NCBI GenBank assembly: GCA_027488835.1
Contig: JAIYAW010000008.1
Location: forward strand, 62,001-126,000
Direction of reading: 5' to 3'
Origin: Bacteroidota bacterium
GTDB taxonomy: Bacteria; Bacteroidota; Bacteroidia; NS11-12g; UBA955
DNA: 64,000 nt
A program made the translations under genes and the position numbers. Positions 54,867-64,000 of this stretch are shown in pieces (position 1 is the first letter of the stretch; each line of letters begins with the position of its first letter). The notes under the pieces are model-generated. The model was given only the letters and a program-made list of their open reading frames with translations, ran no database searches and had not been told where the DNA came from.

Positions 54867-57800
54867 ATGAAGTATAGATTACTACGATTCGCATTATTAG
54901 CCACTTTTGGATTAATTTGTGGTTGGGCAAACGCTCAAACAAACTACGCCGATTTCAGGGTAAAAGTTATTAACGATGACTCTCGTCCAATGAGCGGAGT
55001 TAAAGTGTCAATGTTGTTAAATAATATTGAGCAAGCTGCAGATACTTCTGACAGAGATGGTAACGTATTGTTCCAAACATTAACGCCGGGTACTTATTCA
55101 ATTGTATTTACAAAAGAAGGATATCCTACAAATACGATAACAGAATTAACCTTGACTGAAGGGTTGAATAAAGAATTGGAACAAGAAATTTTGAAAAGGG
55201 GAAATGTCATTCAAATTGACAGAAAGAGAAAGAAATCTCCTATTAACATGATTCAAATTGGTGATCCAATATCTGGTGAGAAAGCCTTGAATTCTGGTCG
55301 TCGTGGAATGAACGCGGTGATTTCTACCAACGTTGCAGTAGTTGAGTCAAGAGCAGGTATTTCGGTTCGTGGTACACGTCCAGATGGTAACGGTACCTTT
55401 ATTGATGGAATGAGAGCAGTTGGTTCAGGAGCTTTGCCTTCACTTGGTACGGATCAATTGGCGGTTTCAATTGGTGGTATTCGTGCCATGTACGGTGATT
55501 TAACTGGAGGCGCATTTTCATATACGTCTAAAAGTGCCACCGAAAAAGTAGTAGGTATCATAGAAGGTATTTCATCAACTGGCTTAGATCCCTATGGTTA
55601 TAATACTTTAGAAGGTTTCGTATCTGGTCCACTATGGGTTAAGAAAGACGTGAAACAATCTGATGGAACACGTAAAAATATTGTAAAATTGGGTTACACA
55701 ATGAATGCCAATATTGGTTATTTTGTTGATCCTTCACCAACTCGAACTGGTGTTTATGTGTTGAACGATGCAAAGCAAAAAGAATTAGAGGAAAATCCTT
55801 TAAAAATAACTCCAAATGGTTTTGTTAGTGGTGCGTCTTTTTTGAGAGAATCAGATTTTACAAGATTAGCCACTCGCCCCAACGCAGCACAATACAATGG
55901 TAACTTTATTGGTAAGCTCGAATACAAACCAACTACATTGACTTCATTGGTTGCTTATGGAAGTTATTTTTATGGGGGAGGAAGAAACACTTCCAACTCA
56001 ATTATGAATTACCAAAATACTGGAAGTACCGAAAACCAAACAATGCGTGCTTATTTACAGTATACTCAAAATTTTAAATTACCGAAAGAAGGAACTATAA
56101 AAAGTGCTTTCTACACTGTTCGTGCAGAATACCAAAATGCAATGGCTTCGGGAGGTGATGTAAATCATGGAACTAATTTCTTTGATTATGGCTACATTGG
56201 AACTTTCCAAGCAAAACCAACTGAATTGTTTGCTTATGCAAATAATGATGCACAACAAAATCCAAACAAAGAGCCACGAATTGTTCGTGATCAATATGGA
56301 AAATATGTACAATTAAGAAACTATTGGGATCAAGTTGGTTTTTTTGATACCGCGTTGACTTTTGATTACACAACATCTAAAAACCCGATAAGGTCTAACT
56401 ATACAAAACAAGTGTATAGAGACGTAGAAAGCTTAGGTAGTTCTATATCAAATTCTTTCAATGTTTTATTGTTACAAGGATTGTTAAACGGATATAACCC
56501 AGCAGCCGTATATTCAATTCACCAAACTCCAGGGACAACAGTTACGGGTTACTCTAAAAGCCAAACTGAAAAATATGCGGTATTTGCAATGGGTCAAATG
56601 CAAATTAAACCAAAATCAATTGCAGGTGTTGAGCGCGCTCCACATGATTTACAAGCCGGTTTTTATTATGAGCAATTGCAAGTTAGAGGTTATAATTTAA
56701 ATGCGAATGGTTTATGGATCTTGATGAATCAGTTGACCAATAAACATATTTCAGAATTAGATATTAATAATCCTATTTTAAGCTATGATGCAAATGGTGT
56801 ATTTACCGACACAGTTCGTTATAACCGTTTAATTAATTATGGTGAACAATCAACTTTTGATCGTAATTTTAGAGATCAATTAATTAGTAGAGGTTCAAAA
56901 GACGTTTACGGTAAGAAAATAGATGAAAGAACATTCGTTGATATTAACTCATATAAGCCAGAAGATTTTAAATTGAACATGTTCAGCGCCGATGAGTTGT
57001 TGAATAACGGTAACAGTTATGTAAGCTATTTTGGTTTTGATCATTTAGGAAATAAAGTAGTGGGTAAACCATCAATAAATTCATTTTTAAATGACAGAAG
57101 CAAAAGAACAATCGGGGCATTCCAACCCGTTTATATTGCAGCGTGGTTAGAAGATCAATTCCAATTTAAATCGTTAATCTTTAGAATGGGATTGCGTATG
57201 GAACGTTATGATGCAAATCAGTTGGTTATGAAAGATCAATATAGTTTGTATCCAATTAGAACGGTTGGTGAAGTAAAAGAATTGAATGGATTAAAATTAG
57301 ATCACCCAACAAACATTGGAAGTAATTTTGCAGTTTATGTAAATGACATGCAAGCGCCTACTAAGATCATTGGTTACAGAAATGGAGACAGATGGTTTAA
57401 TGCTGATGGTAGCGAACAAAGAAATCCTGAATTCTTGGCTAACCAAACTACAAATGGTAAAATTGCGCCTTATTTGGTGGATTATAACAAACAAGAATTG
57501 ACAGAAAAGTCATTAACAGATTATACTCCGATTATTAACTTGTTGCCTCGTATTTGGTTCTCTTTCCCTCTAGACAAGAAAAGATCTTTCTATGTCAGTT
57601 ACGACATGTTGGCTCAGCGCCCAGATCAAGGATCTTCTTTCTTGAGTATTGATGAATTGTATTACATGAAATTTAGACAAGGTTCTACGATTTCTAATGG
57701 TTCATTGAATGCCCGTTTAAAAACAGATTATGAAGTTGGGTTTAAGCAAATCTTTGGAAGTAAAAGTGATAAAGGTTTAGAATTATCTGCATCATATACT

Positions 57801-58619
57801 GAAATCAGAAATGACTTTGGACAATTTCAAATTAACCAAGGTTATCCTATTACCTATGTAACTTTCCGTAATATTGACTTTTCTACGATTACTACTTTTA
57901 GAGGAAACTTAAACTTGTTAGATATCGGAGCGATGAATTTAACTGCTGGTTATCAATTACAATTTGCAGATGGTACTGGTTCAAATATTAGTTCACAAGC
58001 GGCATTGATTGCAAGTAACCAACCTAACCTAAGAAACGTAATTCCTTTGGGTGAATTAGATATTCGCCACAATATCAAAGTTTCTGCAACTTGGGCTTGG
58101 GCTGGTGGAAAAGATCCAGTTTCTAAAAAGAACTTATATACCGGTCCTATTGTGGGTGGATATGAAATTTTTAAATTTGCAAGTTTCAACTTAATCGGAA
58201 ATACTTATTCAGGTGGTCCATACACTCCTACTACGAGAGCAGTACAGATTGGAGCTGTTGACCGCGCACAAATCAAAGGTGTTCCTTATGGTTCTCGTTT
58301 GCCATGGCAATATAATTTTGATATAAACATTACGAAAGGATTTGAAATTAAACGTGGCGCGAAAAAAGCTTTAAGATTTAATGCATTCTTCTGGGTGAAT
58401 AATGTATTAAATACTTGGAATGTTTTGGGTGTTTTCCCATATACTGGTCAACCAAATGATGATGGTTTCTTGAACTCTTCTCAAGGTAAGTTGTTGGTTA
58501 AAACCCAAACAGATGCTCAAAGTTATATTGATCTATACAAAATTTTGTTAAATTCTCAAACGGGTAACTGGAATGCACCAAGAACCATTCGTTTGGGTAT
58601 ACGTTTAAACCTTAATTAA
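54867..58619 (+). CDS. TonB-dependent receptor with carboxypeptidase-regulatory-like N-terminal domain
   Basis: 1250 residues. Signal peptide 1-24 (cleavage after NAQ). Residues 27-110 form a CarboxypepD_reg-like beta sandwich (VKVINDDSRPMSGVKVSMLL... TLTPGTYSIVFTKEGY), then a plug domain (ISVRGTRPDGNGTFIDGMRAV) and a large outer-membrane barrel ending in RTIRLGIRLNLN, with the last strand up to the C-terminus. A region of some 20 short aromatic strands fills 400-1240. It is not followed by a SusD gene. The partners downstream are a 1303-residue secreted protein and a PorV-like barrel, spacing 24 and 11 bases. Ligand unknown. Confidence 0.9.
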   Translation: MKYRLLRFALLATFGLICGWANAQTNYADFRVKVINDDSRPMSGVKVSMLLNNIEQAADTSDRDGNVLFQTLTPGTYSIVFTKEGYPTNTITELTLTEGLNKELEQEILKRGNVIQIDRKRKKSPINMIQIGDPISGEKALNSGRRGMNAVISTNVAVVESRAGISVRGTRPDGNGTFIDGMRAVGSGALPSLGTDQLAVSIGGIRAMYGDLTGGAFSYTSKSATEKVVGIIEGISSTGLDPYGYNTLEGFVSGPLWVKKDVKQSDGTRKNIVKLGYTMNANIGYFVDPSPTRTGVYVLNDAKQKELEENPLKITPNGFVSGASFLRESDFTRLATRPNAAQYNGNFIGKLEYKPTTLTSLVAYGSYFYGGGRNTSNSIMNYQNTGSTENQTMRAYLQYTQNFKLPKEGTIKSAFYTVRAEYQNAMASGGDVNHGTNFFDYGYIGTFQAKPTELFAYANNDAQQNPNKEPRIVRDQYGKYVQLRNYWDQVGFFDTALTFDYTTSKNPIRSNYTKQVYRDVESLGSSISNSFNVLLLQGLLNGYNPAAVYSIHQTPGTTVTGYSKSQTEKYAVFAMGQMQIKPKSIAGVERAPHDLQAGFYYEQLQVRGYNLNANGLWILMNQLTNKHISELDINNPILSYDANGVFTDTVRYNRLINYGEQSTFDRNFRDQLISRGSKDVYGKKIDERTFVDINSYKPEDFKLNMFSADELLNNGNSYVSYFGFDHLGNKVVGKPSINSFLNDRSKRTIGAFQPVYIAAWLEDQFQFKSLIFRMGLRMERYDANQLVMKDQYSLYPIRTVGEVKELNGLKLDHPTNIGSNFAVYVNDMQAPTKIIGYRNGDRWFNADGSEQRNPEFLANQTTNGKIAPYLVDYNKQELTEKSLTDYTPIINLLPRIWFSFPLDKKRSFYVSYDMLAQRPDQGSSFLSIDELYYMKFRQGSTISNGSLNARLKTDYEVGFKQIFGSKSDKGLELSASYTEIRNDFGQFQINQGYPITYVTFRNIDFSTITTFRGNLNLLDIGAMNLTAGYQLQFADGTGSNISSQAALIASNQPNLRNVIPLGELDIRHNIKVSATWAWAGGKDPVSKKNLYTGPIVGGYEIFKFASFNLIGNTYSGGPYTPTTRAVQIGAVDRAQIKGVPYGSRLPWQYNFDINITKGFEIKRGAKKALRFNAFFWVNNVLNTWNVLGVFPYTGQPNDDGFLNSSQGKLLVKTQTDAQSYIDLYKILLNSQTGNWNAPRTIRLGIRLNLN

Positions 58620-58643
58620 TTGTAAATTTTAAAAATTTAAAAT

Positions 58644-61600
58644 ATGAAAAAAATTGGTATATATGTTTTAGGATTGTTGGCTTTTCAATTTGCGACTGCA
58701 CGTCCAATTGAAAATCTGACTCGCAGAACAATCAAACCAACGATTGACAAGCGTGCAGGTGCATTTGCAAATACCTGTGATCCAGCTTCTCAATCTGTAG
58801 ATTTGGACATAAACAACGTTCGTACAAAATTATTGAACGGCGGTGATATGTGGTGGGATTTGAATAATCCAAAATATGAAATTCCTAAAATTACTGATCC
58901 GAACGCAGTTCGTAAACATTCATTGTTTGCAGGTGCTATATGGATAGGTGGTAAAGACAATGGTGGCAACCTTAAGTTGGCGGCAATGACATACCGTCAA
59001 AGTGGTGTGGATTTCTGGCCAGGACCGTTAGATACATCTACTGCTTCTACTGATCCATTGCGTTGCAAGTCTTATGATAAAATGTGGAAAGTAACCCGCG
59101 ATGAGTTAGAAGAATTTGCAAACAGTAAATTTTTATCTCAAAGTGCGGGTATTCGCGATTGGCCAGCAGGAAGTTCTCGTTCTTACAAAGTTGGAGCAGA
59201 ATCAGAATATTTGGCTCCATATAAAGAAGTTGTTCCTGATGGCTTGTATAATCCAACCGATGGAGAACATCCAGTAATTGACGAACGTCGCCCGGTTGCT
59301 GAAAACGGGGTAGACCGTCAGCCAGATATGTTTATTTGGTGGGTTTACAACGATAAAGGAAATATTCACGGTACCACAGGCCAAGCAATTGGTATTGAGT
59401 GTCAAACTACTGCGTTTGCTTTCTCTACCAATGATGAAGTAAATAACATGACTTTCTATTCAACCAAAATTATAAATAGAGGTTTTACCGCTTTGAATGA
59501 TTGTTATATGGGACAATGGGTAGATGCCGATTTGGGTAACTATGCGGATGACTATGTAGGTTGTGATGTTGGTCGTGGTTTGGGTTTTTGCTACAATGGA
59601 GATGACGATGATGAAGGTGTTTTGGGTTATGGTTTAAATCCTCCTACAATTGGAGTTGATTATTTTGAAGGTCCAACGGATACTTCAGGAAAACAAATGG
59701 GTTTGAGTCACTTTATGTACTACAACAATTCAAATGACCAAATTACAGGTGACCCAGGAACTGCCAACCAATATTATAATTTCTTAATGGGAAAATGGAA
59801 GGGTGGCCAAAACGTAACTTGGGGTGGAAATGGATTGGGTGGATCTAGGGTTTGTAATTATATGTTCCCTGGTAATACCGATCCTCAATTTGCAGGTGAG
59901 ACATGGACAGAAAAAACTGCCGGAAACCGTCCTGGGGATCGTCGTTTTATACAATCTACTGGACCTTTCCTCATGAAACCAGGACAAGTTCAACGTATTA
60001 CAGTTGGTGTTGTATGGGCTAGAACTACCCAAGGTGGTGCCCAAGGTTCATTGGATTTATTGAAATTGGCTTCTGATAAAGCGCAAACATTATTCAATAA
60101 CAATTTTAAAATTTTAGATGGTCCTAATGCACCTGATGTAGACGTTCAAGAATTGAATCAAGAAGTTGTTTTGAAATTCTTAAATACAAATTCAACAAAA
60201 ATTGAGAATTATACAGAGCTTTATAAAGACGCGAATAACAAAACCAAAACATACAAATTTGAAGGATATTTGGTTTATCAATTAAAAGATGGTACAGTTA
60301 ATACTGGTGATTTAGATAATATTGACAAAGCACGTTTGCTTTTCCAATGCGACATAAAAAATAACAGAGGTCAAATCATCAATAAAGTGTTTGATCCAAA
60401 ACTATCTCAAAATATTCCAGTTGAAAAAGTGGATGGAGCCGATAAAGGAGTTCAACATTCATTCAGCATTAAAAATGACTTATTTGCAACAACAGCAAAT
60501 ACCCAATTGATAGATTTTAAAAACTATTACTACTTGGTTATGAGTTATGCGATCTTGAGTGATGACTCTTTACAAGTTGATCCAAATCAATTTTTAGCGG
60601 GTAGAAGAAATATAAAAACTTACCGTGCAACTCCGCACGACCCTATGCCGGAAAATGCAGGAACTGAATTGACTTCAGGTTACGGTTCAGGACCGTTATT
60701 GTCAAGAATTTCAGGTCGTGGTAATGGTGGAATGTCATTGGAATTTACAGAAGAAACGATAAATGAAATTCTTAAAAATAACTTTTCAGATAAACCAACA
60801 TATGTTGGAGGTGCTGGTCCCGTGAATATTAAGGTGGTTGATCCTCTGAAAGTGCCAGATGCTAAATTTGAATTGGTACTTAAAGAAAATAAACCATCGT
60901 TATTGGCAGGATTAAAAGATTCAATAACTAAAAATACATCATGGTTCTTGGTAAAGAAAAATGACGAAGGCAATGATACGATTTTCTCTGATACAACTTT
61001 GGCTTATCGTTTCGAATCGGTTCAAGGTAAGAGAAGTTTGCAGAATCGCACCAAAGAAACTTTGGCTGATTGGGGATTAAGTATAGAAATTGCTCAAACA
61101 AACAATCCGGGTGAATTTGTAAACGGAGATCCTTCCAATGGATTAATCGATTGGTCTGTGAAATGGGAAGACAATGGAAAACAATGGTTAAATGCGGTTG
61201 CTGATAATGATGCTCAAAGTACACCAACATCAGGGAGTATTTGGTTGAATTGGATTCGCTCAGGTTACACAGGAAGAGGTGTTGCTACTTTTGATGGATA
61301 TACCTTCGATTATATGATGGCTGATGGGAATACTCCAGTAGATCCTAGTCAATCTTTTGAGAAAATTTGGGGTGGTAGAATTGCACCTTATGGATTGGCT
61401 GCGCGTGAAAAATATAGCGCAACTGCTGATAAAAATACTTATGGATTCGCTTGGTCTGGTAATGCTAGTGGGTTGCAAAATCCAATTTCTGAATTATCAA
61501 GTTTCAAATTGGTTATCACAAAAGACAAATCAAAATGGACACGTTGCCCAGTATTGGAAATGGGTGATGAAGAACTTTTGAATAGTACTGAAGGGAGAAT

Positions 61601-62555
61601 GAATAAATTCAACATGCGTTGGGCTAATTCTAAAGATAAAGAAGGTAATGATGTTGCCGGTAGGGGTTTAAGTTATTTCCCAGGTTATGCCATCAATTTG
61701 GAAACTGGTGAGAGATTGGCTTTGGCATTTGGAGAAGATAGTTATTTGGCAGGTGAGAACGGTAGAGATATGCTTTGGAATCCAACTTCAAATATTTACA
61801 ATGACAATGCAAATTATCCTGCTATTGGTGGTAAACACTTCATTTATATTTTTGGAACAGGTAAATCGGGGTTAACTAGAACAAACCAAGGTGTGCGTTA
61901 CATGGGTGAAGCTGAGCCGGATTTTGACAGATTCAGAAAAGGACTTGAAGCACCAGCTATTGGCGGGGTGCCAACCAATACAGAAAAATTGAAATTATTG
62001 TCGCAAGTAAATTGGATTATCCCAACTTATTTGGCCGGTGGTTATTCAATGAAGGATGGTATTCCTCCAACCGATGTAACCATAACCGTGAGAATCAAAA
62101 AAGCGTATGCTCCATTTGAATCTGCAGATAAGAGAAATTTAGTTGATAGAGGTGGAGCTAATAAATATTCTTTGCCAATGTACGAATTTGATGGTGGTTT
62201 AATTGCCCCTAAAAGATCTACAGAGATTGGTAAAAAATCATTGGAAATGGTGAATGTTGTTCCAAATCCCTATAGAGGCTATAGCGAATATGAAAATAGC
62301 CCAATTGATTCAAGAGTGAAAATAATTAATTTACCACCAACATGTAAGATTACAATTTTTGATATGTCAGGTAATTTAATTCGCACAATCAATAAGGCTG
62401 ATGATGCAACTTATTACCAATGGGATTTGAAAAATGGAAGTAATGTACCTATTGCTAGTGGTTTGTATTTGATTCATGTGAAAGCTCCTGGTTTGGGTGA
62501 GAAAATTGTACGTTGGTATGGAATAATGCATGCCGTTGATTTAGATACTTATTAA
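58644..62555 (+). CDS. Giant secreted protein with type IX secretion-like C-terminal domain
   Basis: 1303 residues. Signal peptide about 1-20 (GIYVLGLLAFQFATA). The main chain has no domain I can name; repeated phrases such as LFAGAIWIGGKDNGGNLKLAAMTYRQ, MTFYSTKIINRG and GPFLMKPGQVQRITVGVVWA resemble surface proteins found beside PorV homologues. The last 90 residues (NVVPNPYRGYSEYENSPIDS... KITIFDMSGNLIRTI... GLYLIHVKAPG...) follow the VxPNPY - FDxxG - GxY pattern of T9SS C-terminal target or FlgD-like domains. Secretion via T9SS is inferred. It lies between the TonB receptor and the PorV-like gene. Confidence 0.8.
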   Translation: MKKIGIYVLGLLAFQFATARPIENLTRRTIKPTIDKRAGAFANTCDPASQSVDLDINNVRTKLLNGGDMWWDLNNPKYEIPKITDPNAVRKHSLFAGAIWIGGKDNGGNLKLAAMTYRQSGVDFWPGPLDTSTASTDPLRCKSYDKMWKVTRDELEEFANSKFLSQSAGIRDWPAGSSRSYKVGAESEYLAPYKEVVPDGLYNPTDGEHPVIDERRPVAENGVDRQPDMFIWWVYNDKGNIHGTTGQAIGIECQTTAFAFSTNDEVNNMTFYSTKIINRGFTALNDCYMGQWVDADLGNYADDYVGCDVGRGLGFCYNGDDDDEGVLGYGLNPPTIGVDYFEGPTDTSGKQMGLSHFMYYNNSNDQITGDPGTANQYYNFLMGKWKGGQNVTWGGNGLGGSRVCNYMFPGNTDPQFAGETWTEKTAGNRPGDRRFIQSTGPFLMKPGQVQRITVGVVWARTTQGGAQGSLDLLKLASDKAQTLFNNNFKILDGPNAPDVDVQELNQEVVLKFLNTNSTKIENYTELYKDANNKTKTYKFEGYLVYQLKDGTVNTGDLDNIDKARLLFQCDIKNNRGQIINKVFDPKLSQNIPVEKVDGADKGVQHSFSIKNDLFATTANTQLIDFKNYYYLVMSYAILSDDSLQVDPNQFLAGRRNIKTYRATPHDPMPENAGTELTSGYGSGPLLSRISGRGNGGMSLEFTEETINEILKNNFSDKPTYVGGAGPVNIKVVDPLKVPDAKFELVLKENKPSLLAGLKDSITKNTSWFLVKKNDEGNDTIFSDTTLAYRFESVQGKRSLQNRTKETLADWGLSIEIAQTNNPGEFVNGDPSNGLIDWSVKWEDNGKQWLNAVADNDAQSTPTSGSIWLNWIRSGYTGRGVATFDGYTFDYMMADGNTPVDPSQSFEKIWGGRIAPYGLAAREKYSATADKNTYGFAWSGNASGLQNPISELSSFKLVITKDKSKWTRCPVLEMGDEELLNSTEGRMNKFNMRWANSKDKEGNDVAGRGLSYFPGYAINLETGERLALAFGEDSYLAGENGRDMLWNPTSNIYNDNANYPAIGGKHFIYIFGTGKSGLTRTNQGVRYMGEAEPDFDRFRKGLEAPAIGGVPTNTEKLKLLSQVNWIIPTYLAGGYSMKDGIPPTDVTITVRIKKAYAPFESADKRNLVDRGGANKYSLPMYEFDGGLIAPKRSTEIGKKSLEMVNVVPNPYRGYSEYENSPIDSRVKIINLPPTCKITIFDMSGNLIRTINKADDATYYQWDLKNGSNVPIASGLYLIHVKAPGLGEKIVRWYGIMHAVDLDTY

Positions 62556-62566
62556 TATTGACAACG

Positions 62567-63712
62567 ATGAAAATCAATTTAAAAAATATATCAGCAGTTG
62601 CTTTGACACTAGTGTTATCTAGTGCAAGTAACCTTTTCGCTGGCAATCCTGAGCGTCAAGGACAAGCGGGTGCTGCTCAGCTTACAATTAATCCTTGGAG
62701 CAGAAGTGCAGGAATGGGATGGGCAAACGGAGGTAGAATTACTGGTGCTGAGGCAATGTTCATGAATGTAGCTGGTCTCGATAGAATGTTAAATAATACT
62801 GAATTAGTATTTAACCGCACAGAGTGGCTTGTAGGGTCAGGGATTGGCGTGAATAATGTTGGCTTCGCTCAGCGCATGGGTGAGGATGGAGAAGGCGGTA
62901 CTTTGGGTATCCAAGTAATGCAATTTGGAATTGACCCAATTGATATCAGAACTGAACAAAATCCATACGGTGGTATCGGTACTTATAGAGTAAGCATGAC
63001 CAATATTGGTCTATCTTATTCTAAGAGTTTCAGTAAAAATATTTCAGCGGGTGTGACAGCAAGAATGTTATCTGAAGGTATACCCGATGCACAAGCAAAT
63101 GGAATGTCAATTGATGCGGGAGTTCAATATTCTGCTAATTTAAGTCCTTCGAGAAATAATATCAAAAAGAACGACTTTAACTTTGGTATTTCAATTAAAA
63201 ATATTGGTCCAGATATGGACTTCACAGGAGAAGGTTTAAGTTATAAAGCAATGTTGCAAAATGGAACATTTGATAAAACCATGATTGTGAAAACATCTGC
63301 GGTGAAACTGCCCGCTTTGTTGAATATTGCTGCTTCATATGATCTTAAATTAGACAAAGCTGATAATCAATATGACAACCGTTTAACATTGGCATTTGGA
63401 TTTACAAACAATTCTTTCAGTGCAAATCAAACTACGCTGTCTGCCGAATATGCTTATAAAGATTTCATTATGGTGCGTGGTGGTTTTGCTTATCAAGAAG
63501 GTATTTTTAGTGAGGATACAAGATCGTCTGCATTCACAGGTCCATTTTGTGGCTTAAGCTATGATTGGCATGTTTTAGATGGTGACGAGCAAGACAATGT
63601 AATTTCAATTGACTACAGTTACCGCGCAACAAACCCATTCGGTGGTTGTCATTCCTTCGGAATTAGAATTGGTTTAGGTTCAGAATCTAAAGGAAAAGTA
63701 AAGAAAGACTAA
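62567..63712 (+). CDS. PorV/PorQ family outer-membrane protein
   Basis: About 381 residues from ATG at 62567; the frame opens at a TTG at 62558. Signal peptide ends near NLFAG. The N-terminal AAQLTINPWSRSAGMGWANGGRITGAEAMFMNVAGLDRML is the PorV-type conserved block (two-small-residue motif and N-A/V-AGL), and the rest consists of barrel strands (IGVNNVGFAQRM, ISAGVTARMLSEGI, FNFGISIKNIGPDMDF). PorV shuttles or anchors T9SS cargo; this homologue sits directly after a cargo-like gene. A terminator follows. Confidence 0.87.
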   Translation: MKINLKNISAVALTLVLSSASNLFAGNPERQGQAGAAQLTINPWSRSAGMGWANGGRITGAEAMFMNVAGLDRMLNNTELVFNRTEWLVGSGIGVNNVGFAQRMGEDGEGGTLGIQVMQFGIDPIDIRTEQNPYGGIGTYRVSMTNIGLSYSKSFSKNISAGVTARMLSEGIPDAQANGMSIDAGVQYSANLSPSRNNIKKNDFNFGISIKNIGPDMDFTGEGLSYKAMLQNGTFDKTMIVKTSAVKLPALLNIAASYDLKLDKADNQYDNRLTLAFGFTNNSFSANQTTLSAEYAYKDFIMVRGGFAYQEGIFSEDTRSSAFTGPFCGLSYDWHVLDGDEQDNVISIDYSYRATNPFGGCHSFGIRIGLGSESKGKVKKD

Positions 63713-63725
63713 ATTAAAATTTTAT

Positions 63726-63733
63726 TATATTTG
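63726..63733 (+). promoter_or_regulatory. Possible -7 element upstream of greA, before a terminator
   Basis: TATATTTG fits TAnnTTTG. The predicted start at about 63740 lies immediately before the hairpin at 63741-63768, so any transcript starting here would first meet that terminator. No other -7 element is seen between it and greA. Confidence 0.4.
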
Positions 63734-63740
63734 TATAATT

Positions 63741-63776
63741 GTTGCATCAATGAAAACATTGGTGCAACTTTTTTTT
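63741..63776 (+). terminator. Intrinsic terminator between the PorV-like gene and greA
   Basis: A 12-pair stem (63741-63752 with 63757-63768, core GTTGCATCAATG, one G-T pair) with loop AAAA is followed by eight Ts. It ends the TonB-receptor run and may also act as an attenuator in the greA leader. Confidence 0.8.
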
Positions 63777-63804
63777 AATCAACAATCAAAACAAAACTAG
63801 AATT

Positions 63805-64000
63805 ATGAGTAACATTCAATATTTTACCCAAGAGGGCTTAGACGCAATTAAAGCTGAATTACAGGAATTAAAGCAGGTACAACGTCCTCTTATTATCCAA
63901 GCAATCGCTGAAGCCAGAGATAAGGGTGATTTAAGTGAAAATGCCGAGTATGATGCTGCTAAGGAAGCTCAGGGCCACATAGAAGATAGAATTGCACAGA
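63805..64000 (+). CDS. greA: Transcription elongation factor GreA, N-terminus only (cut by window edge)
   Basis: The + strand reads [23 protein letters not shown] from ATG at 63805 and runs off the right edge after about 65 codons. [18 protein letters not shown] and [28 protein letters not shown] are the coiled-coil hairpin of GreA, with the acidic tip (D-x-S-E-N-A-E-Y) that stimulates transcript cleavage by backtracked RNA polymerase. Separated from the PorV-like gene by a terminator at 63741. Confidence 0.95.
   Translation, partial: MSNIQYFTQEGLDAIKAELQELKQVQRPLIIQAIAEARDKGDLSENAEYDAAKEAQGHIEDRIAQ

Noticed and set aside
54867-62555. SusC/SusD polysaccharide-utilisation pair
   Set aside because: The gene after the TonB receptor has a signal peptide without a lipobox, is far longer than SusD, and has no SusD-like features; no glycoside hydrolase is nearby.

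Overview
The window reads as an ordinary stretch of a low-GC Bacteroidota chromosome (phylum level is secure; a Sphingobacteriia/Chitinophagia-like environmental lineage is only a guess). The evidence is Bacteroidota-type promoters (-7 element TAnnTTTG, in two cases with a -33 TTG/TTTG), a TonB-dependent receptor next to a PorV/PorQ-family barrel and a giant secreted protein with a type IX secretion-like C-terminus, a DUF4293 protein, bacillithiol synthesis (bshB1), a menaquinone gene pair, lipid A/Kdo/heptose genes, and an EF-P with a TPGNLRAF tip loop. I see no rRNA, tRNA, CRISPR array, insertion sequence or prophage. Both edges cut genes: a histidine-phosphatase-family gene on the left and greA on the right.

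Layout. 1-5.2 kb: menI-menF (menaquinone), a secreted unknown protein, a thiolase, tsaB and a glutamine amidotransferase. 5.2-7.9 kb: a compact dxs, then the one long non-coding gap (about 380 bases) with palindromes in front of an AT-hook protein gene. 7.9-14.2 kb: a six-gene leftward run panD - flippase-like - rfaE2 - membrane GT2 - lamin-tail-domain secreted protein - prmC. 14.3-20.4 kb: rightward recR - GT2/sugar-transferase fusion - histidine kinase - DUF4293 - M14 carboxypeptidase. 20.4-28.4 kb: leftward groups efp-speB-cysteine desulfurase-queD, fnr-mtgA, and glutaminyl-cyclase-like - bshB1 - secreted vWA protein. 28.5-35.1 kb: rightward yicC, two secreted unknowns (one erythromycin-esterase-like), pssA, purE, DUF3109. 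35.1-47.4 kb: leftward ruvX-def-ubiA-like, groES-groEL, hydrolase-barrel-waaA, ald, LpxH-like/MurG-like pair, C1 peptidase and a GNAT/FemAB-like protein. 47.5-64 kb: M49-like and S41 peptidases, ccmB divergent from accC, a D-2-hydroxyacid dehydrogenase, the TonB receptor / 1303-residue protein / PorV-like cluster, and greA.

Gene packing is extreme. Many same-strand neighbours share ATGA, GTGA, TTGA, TAATG or TGATG junctions, and all six convergent gene pairs meet within about 20 bases, two of them sharing a TTAA that stops both genes. Clear intrinsic terminators follow groEL, ald, the AT-hook gene (inside the opposing prmC coding end) and the PorV-like gene. About twenty start codons have TAnnTTTG, or a recurring TAnnTTCG variant, a few bases to a few tens of bases upstream, often so close that the mRNA would be leaderless or nearly so.

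The most unusual signals are: a dispersed 8-base word TGAGGGAC (13 perfect copies by eye, both strands, far above simple expectation); a 20-base perfect palindrome that places a promoter-like element on each strand between ccmB and accC; a promoter-plus-terminator leader before greA; a glycosyltransferase fused to a remnant sugar-phosphate transferase; an erythromycin-esterase-like secreted protein paired with an unrecognised secreted protein; and the TonB-receptor/giant-protein/PorV cluster. I found no defence system or other clearly self-contained novel machine. The candidates are stated as hypotheses.
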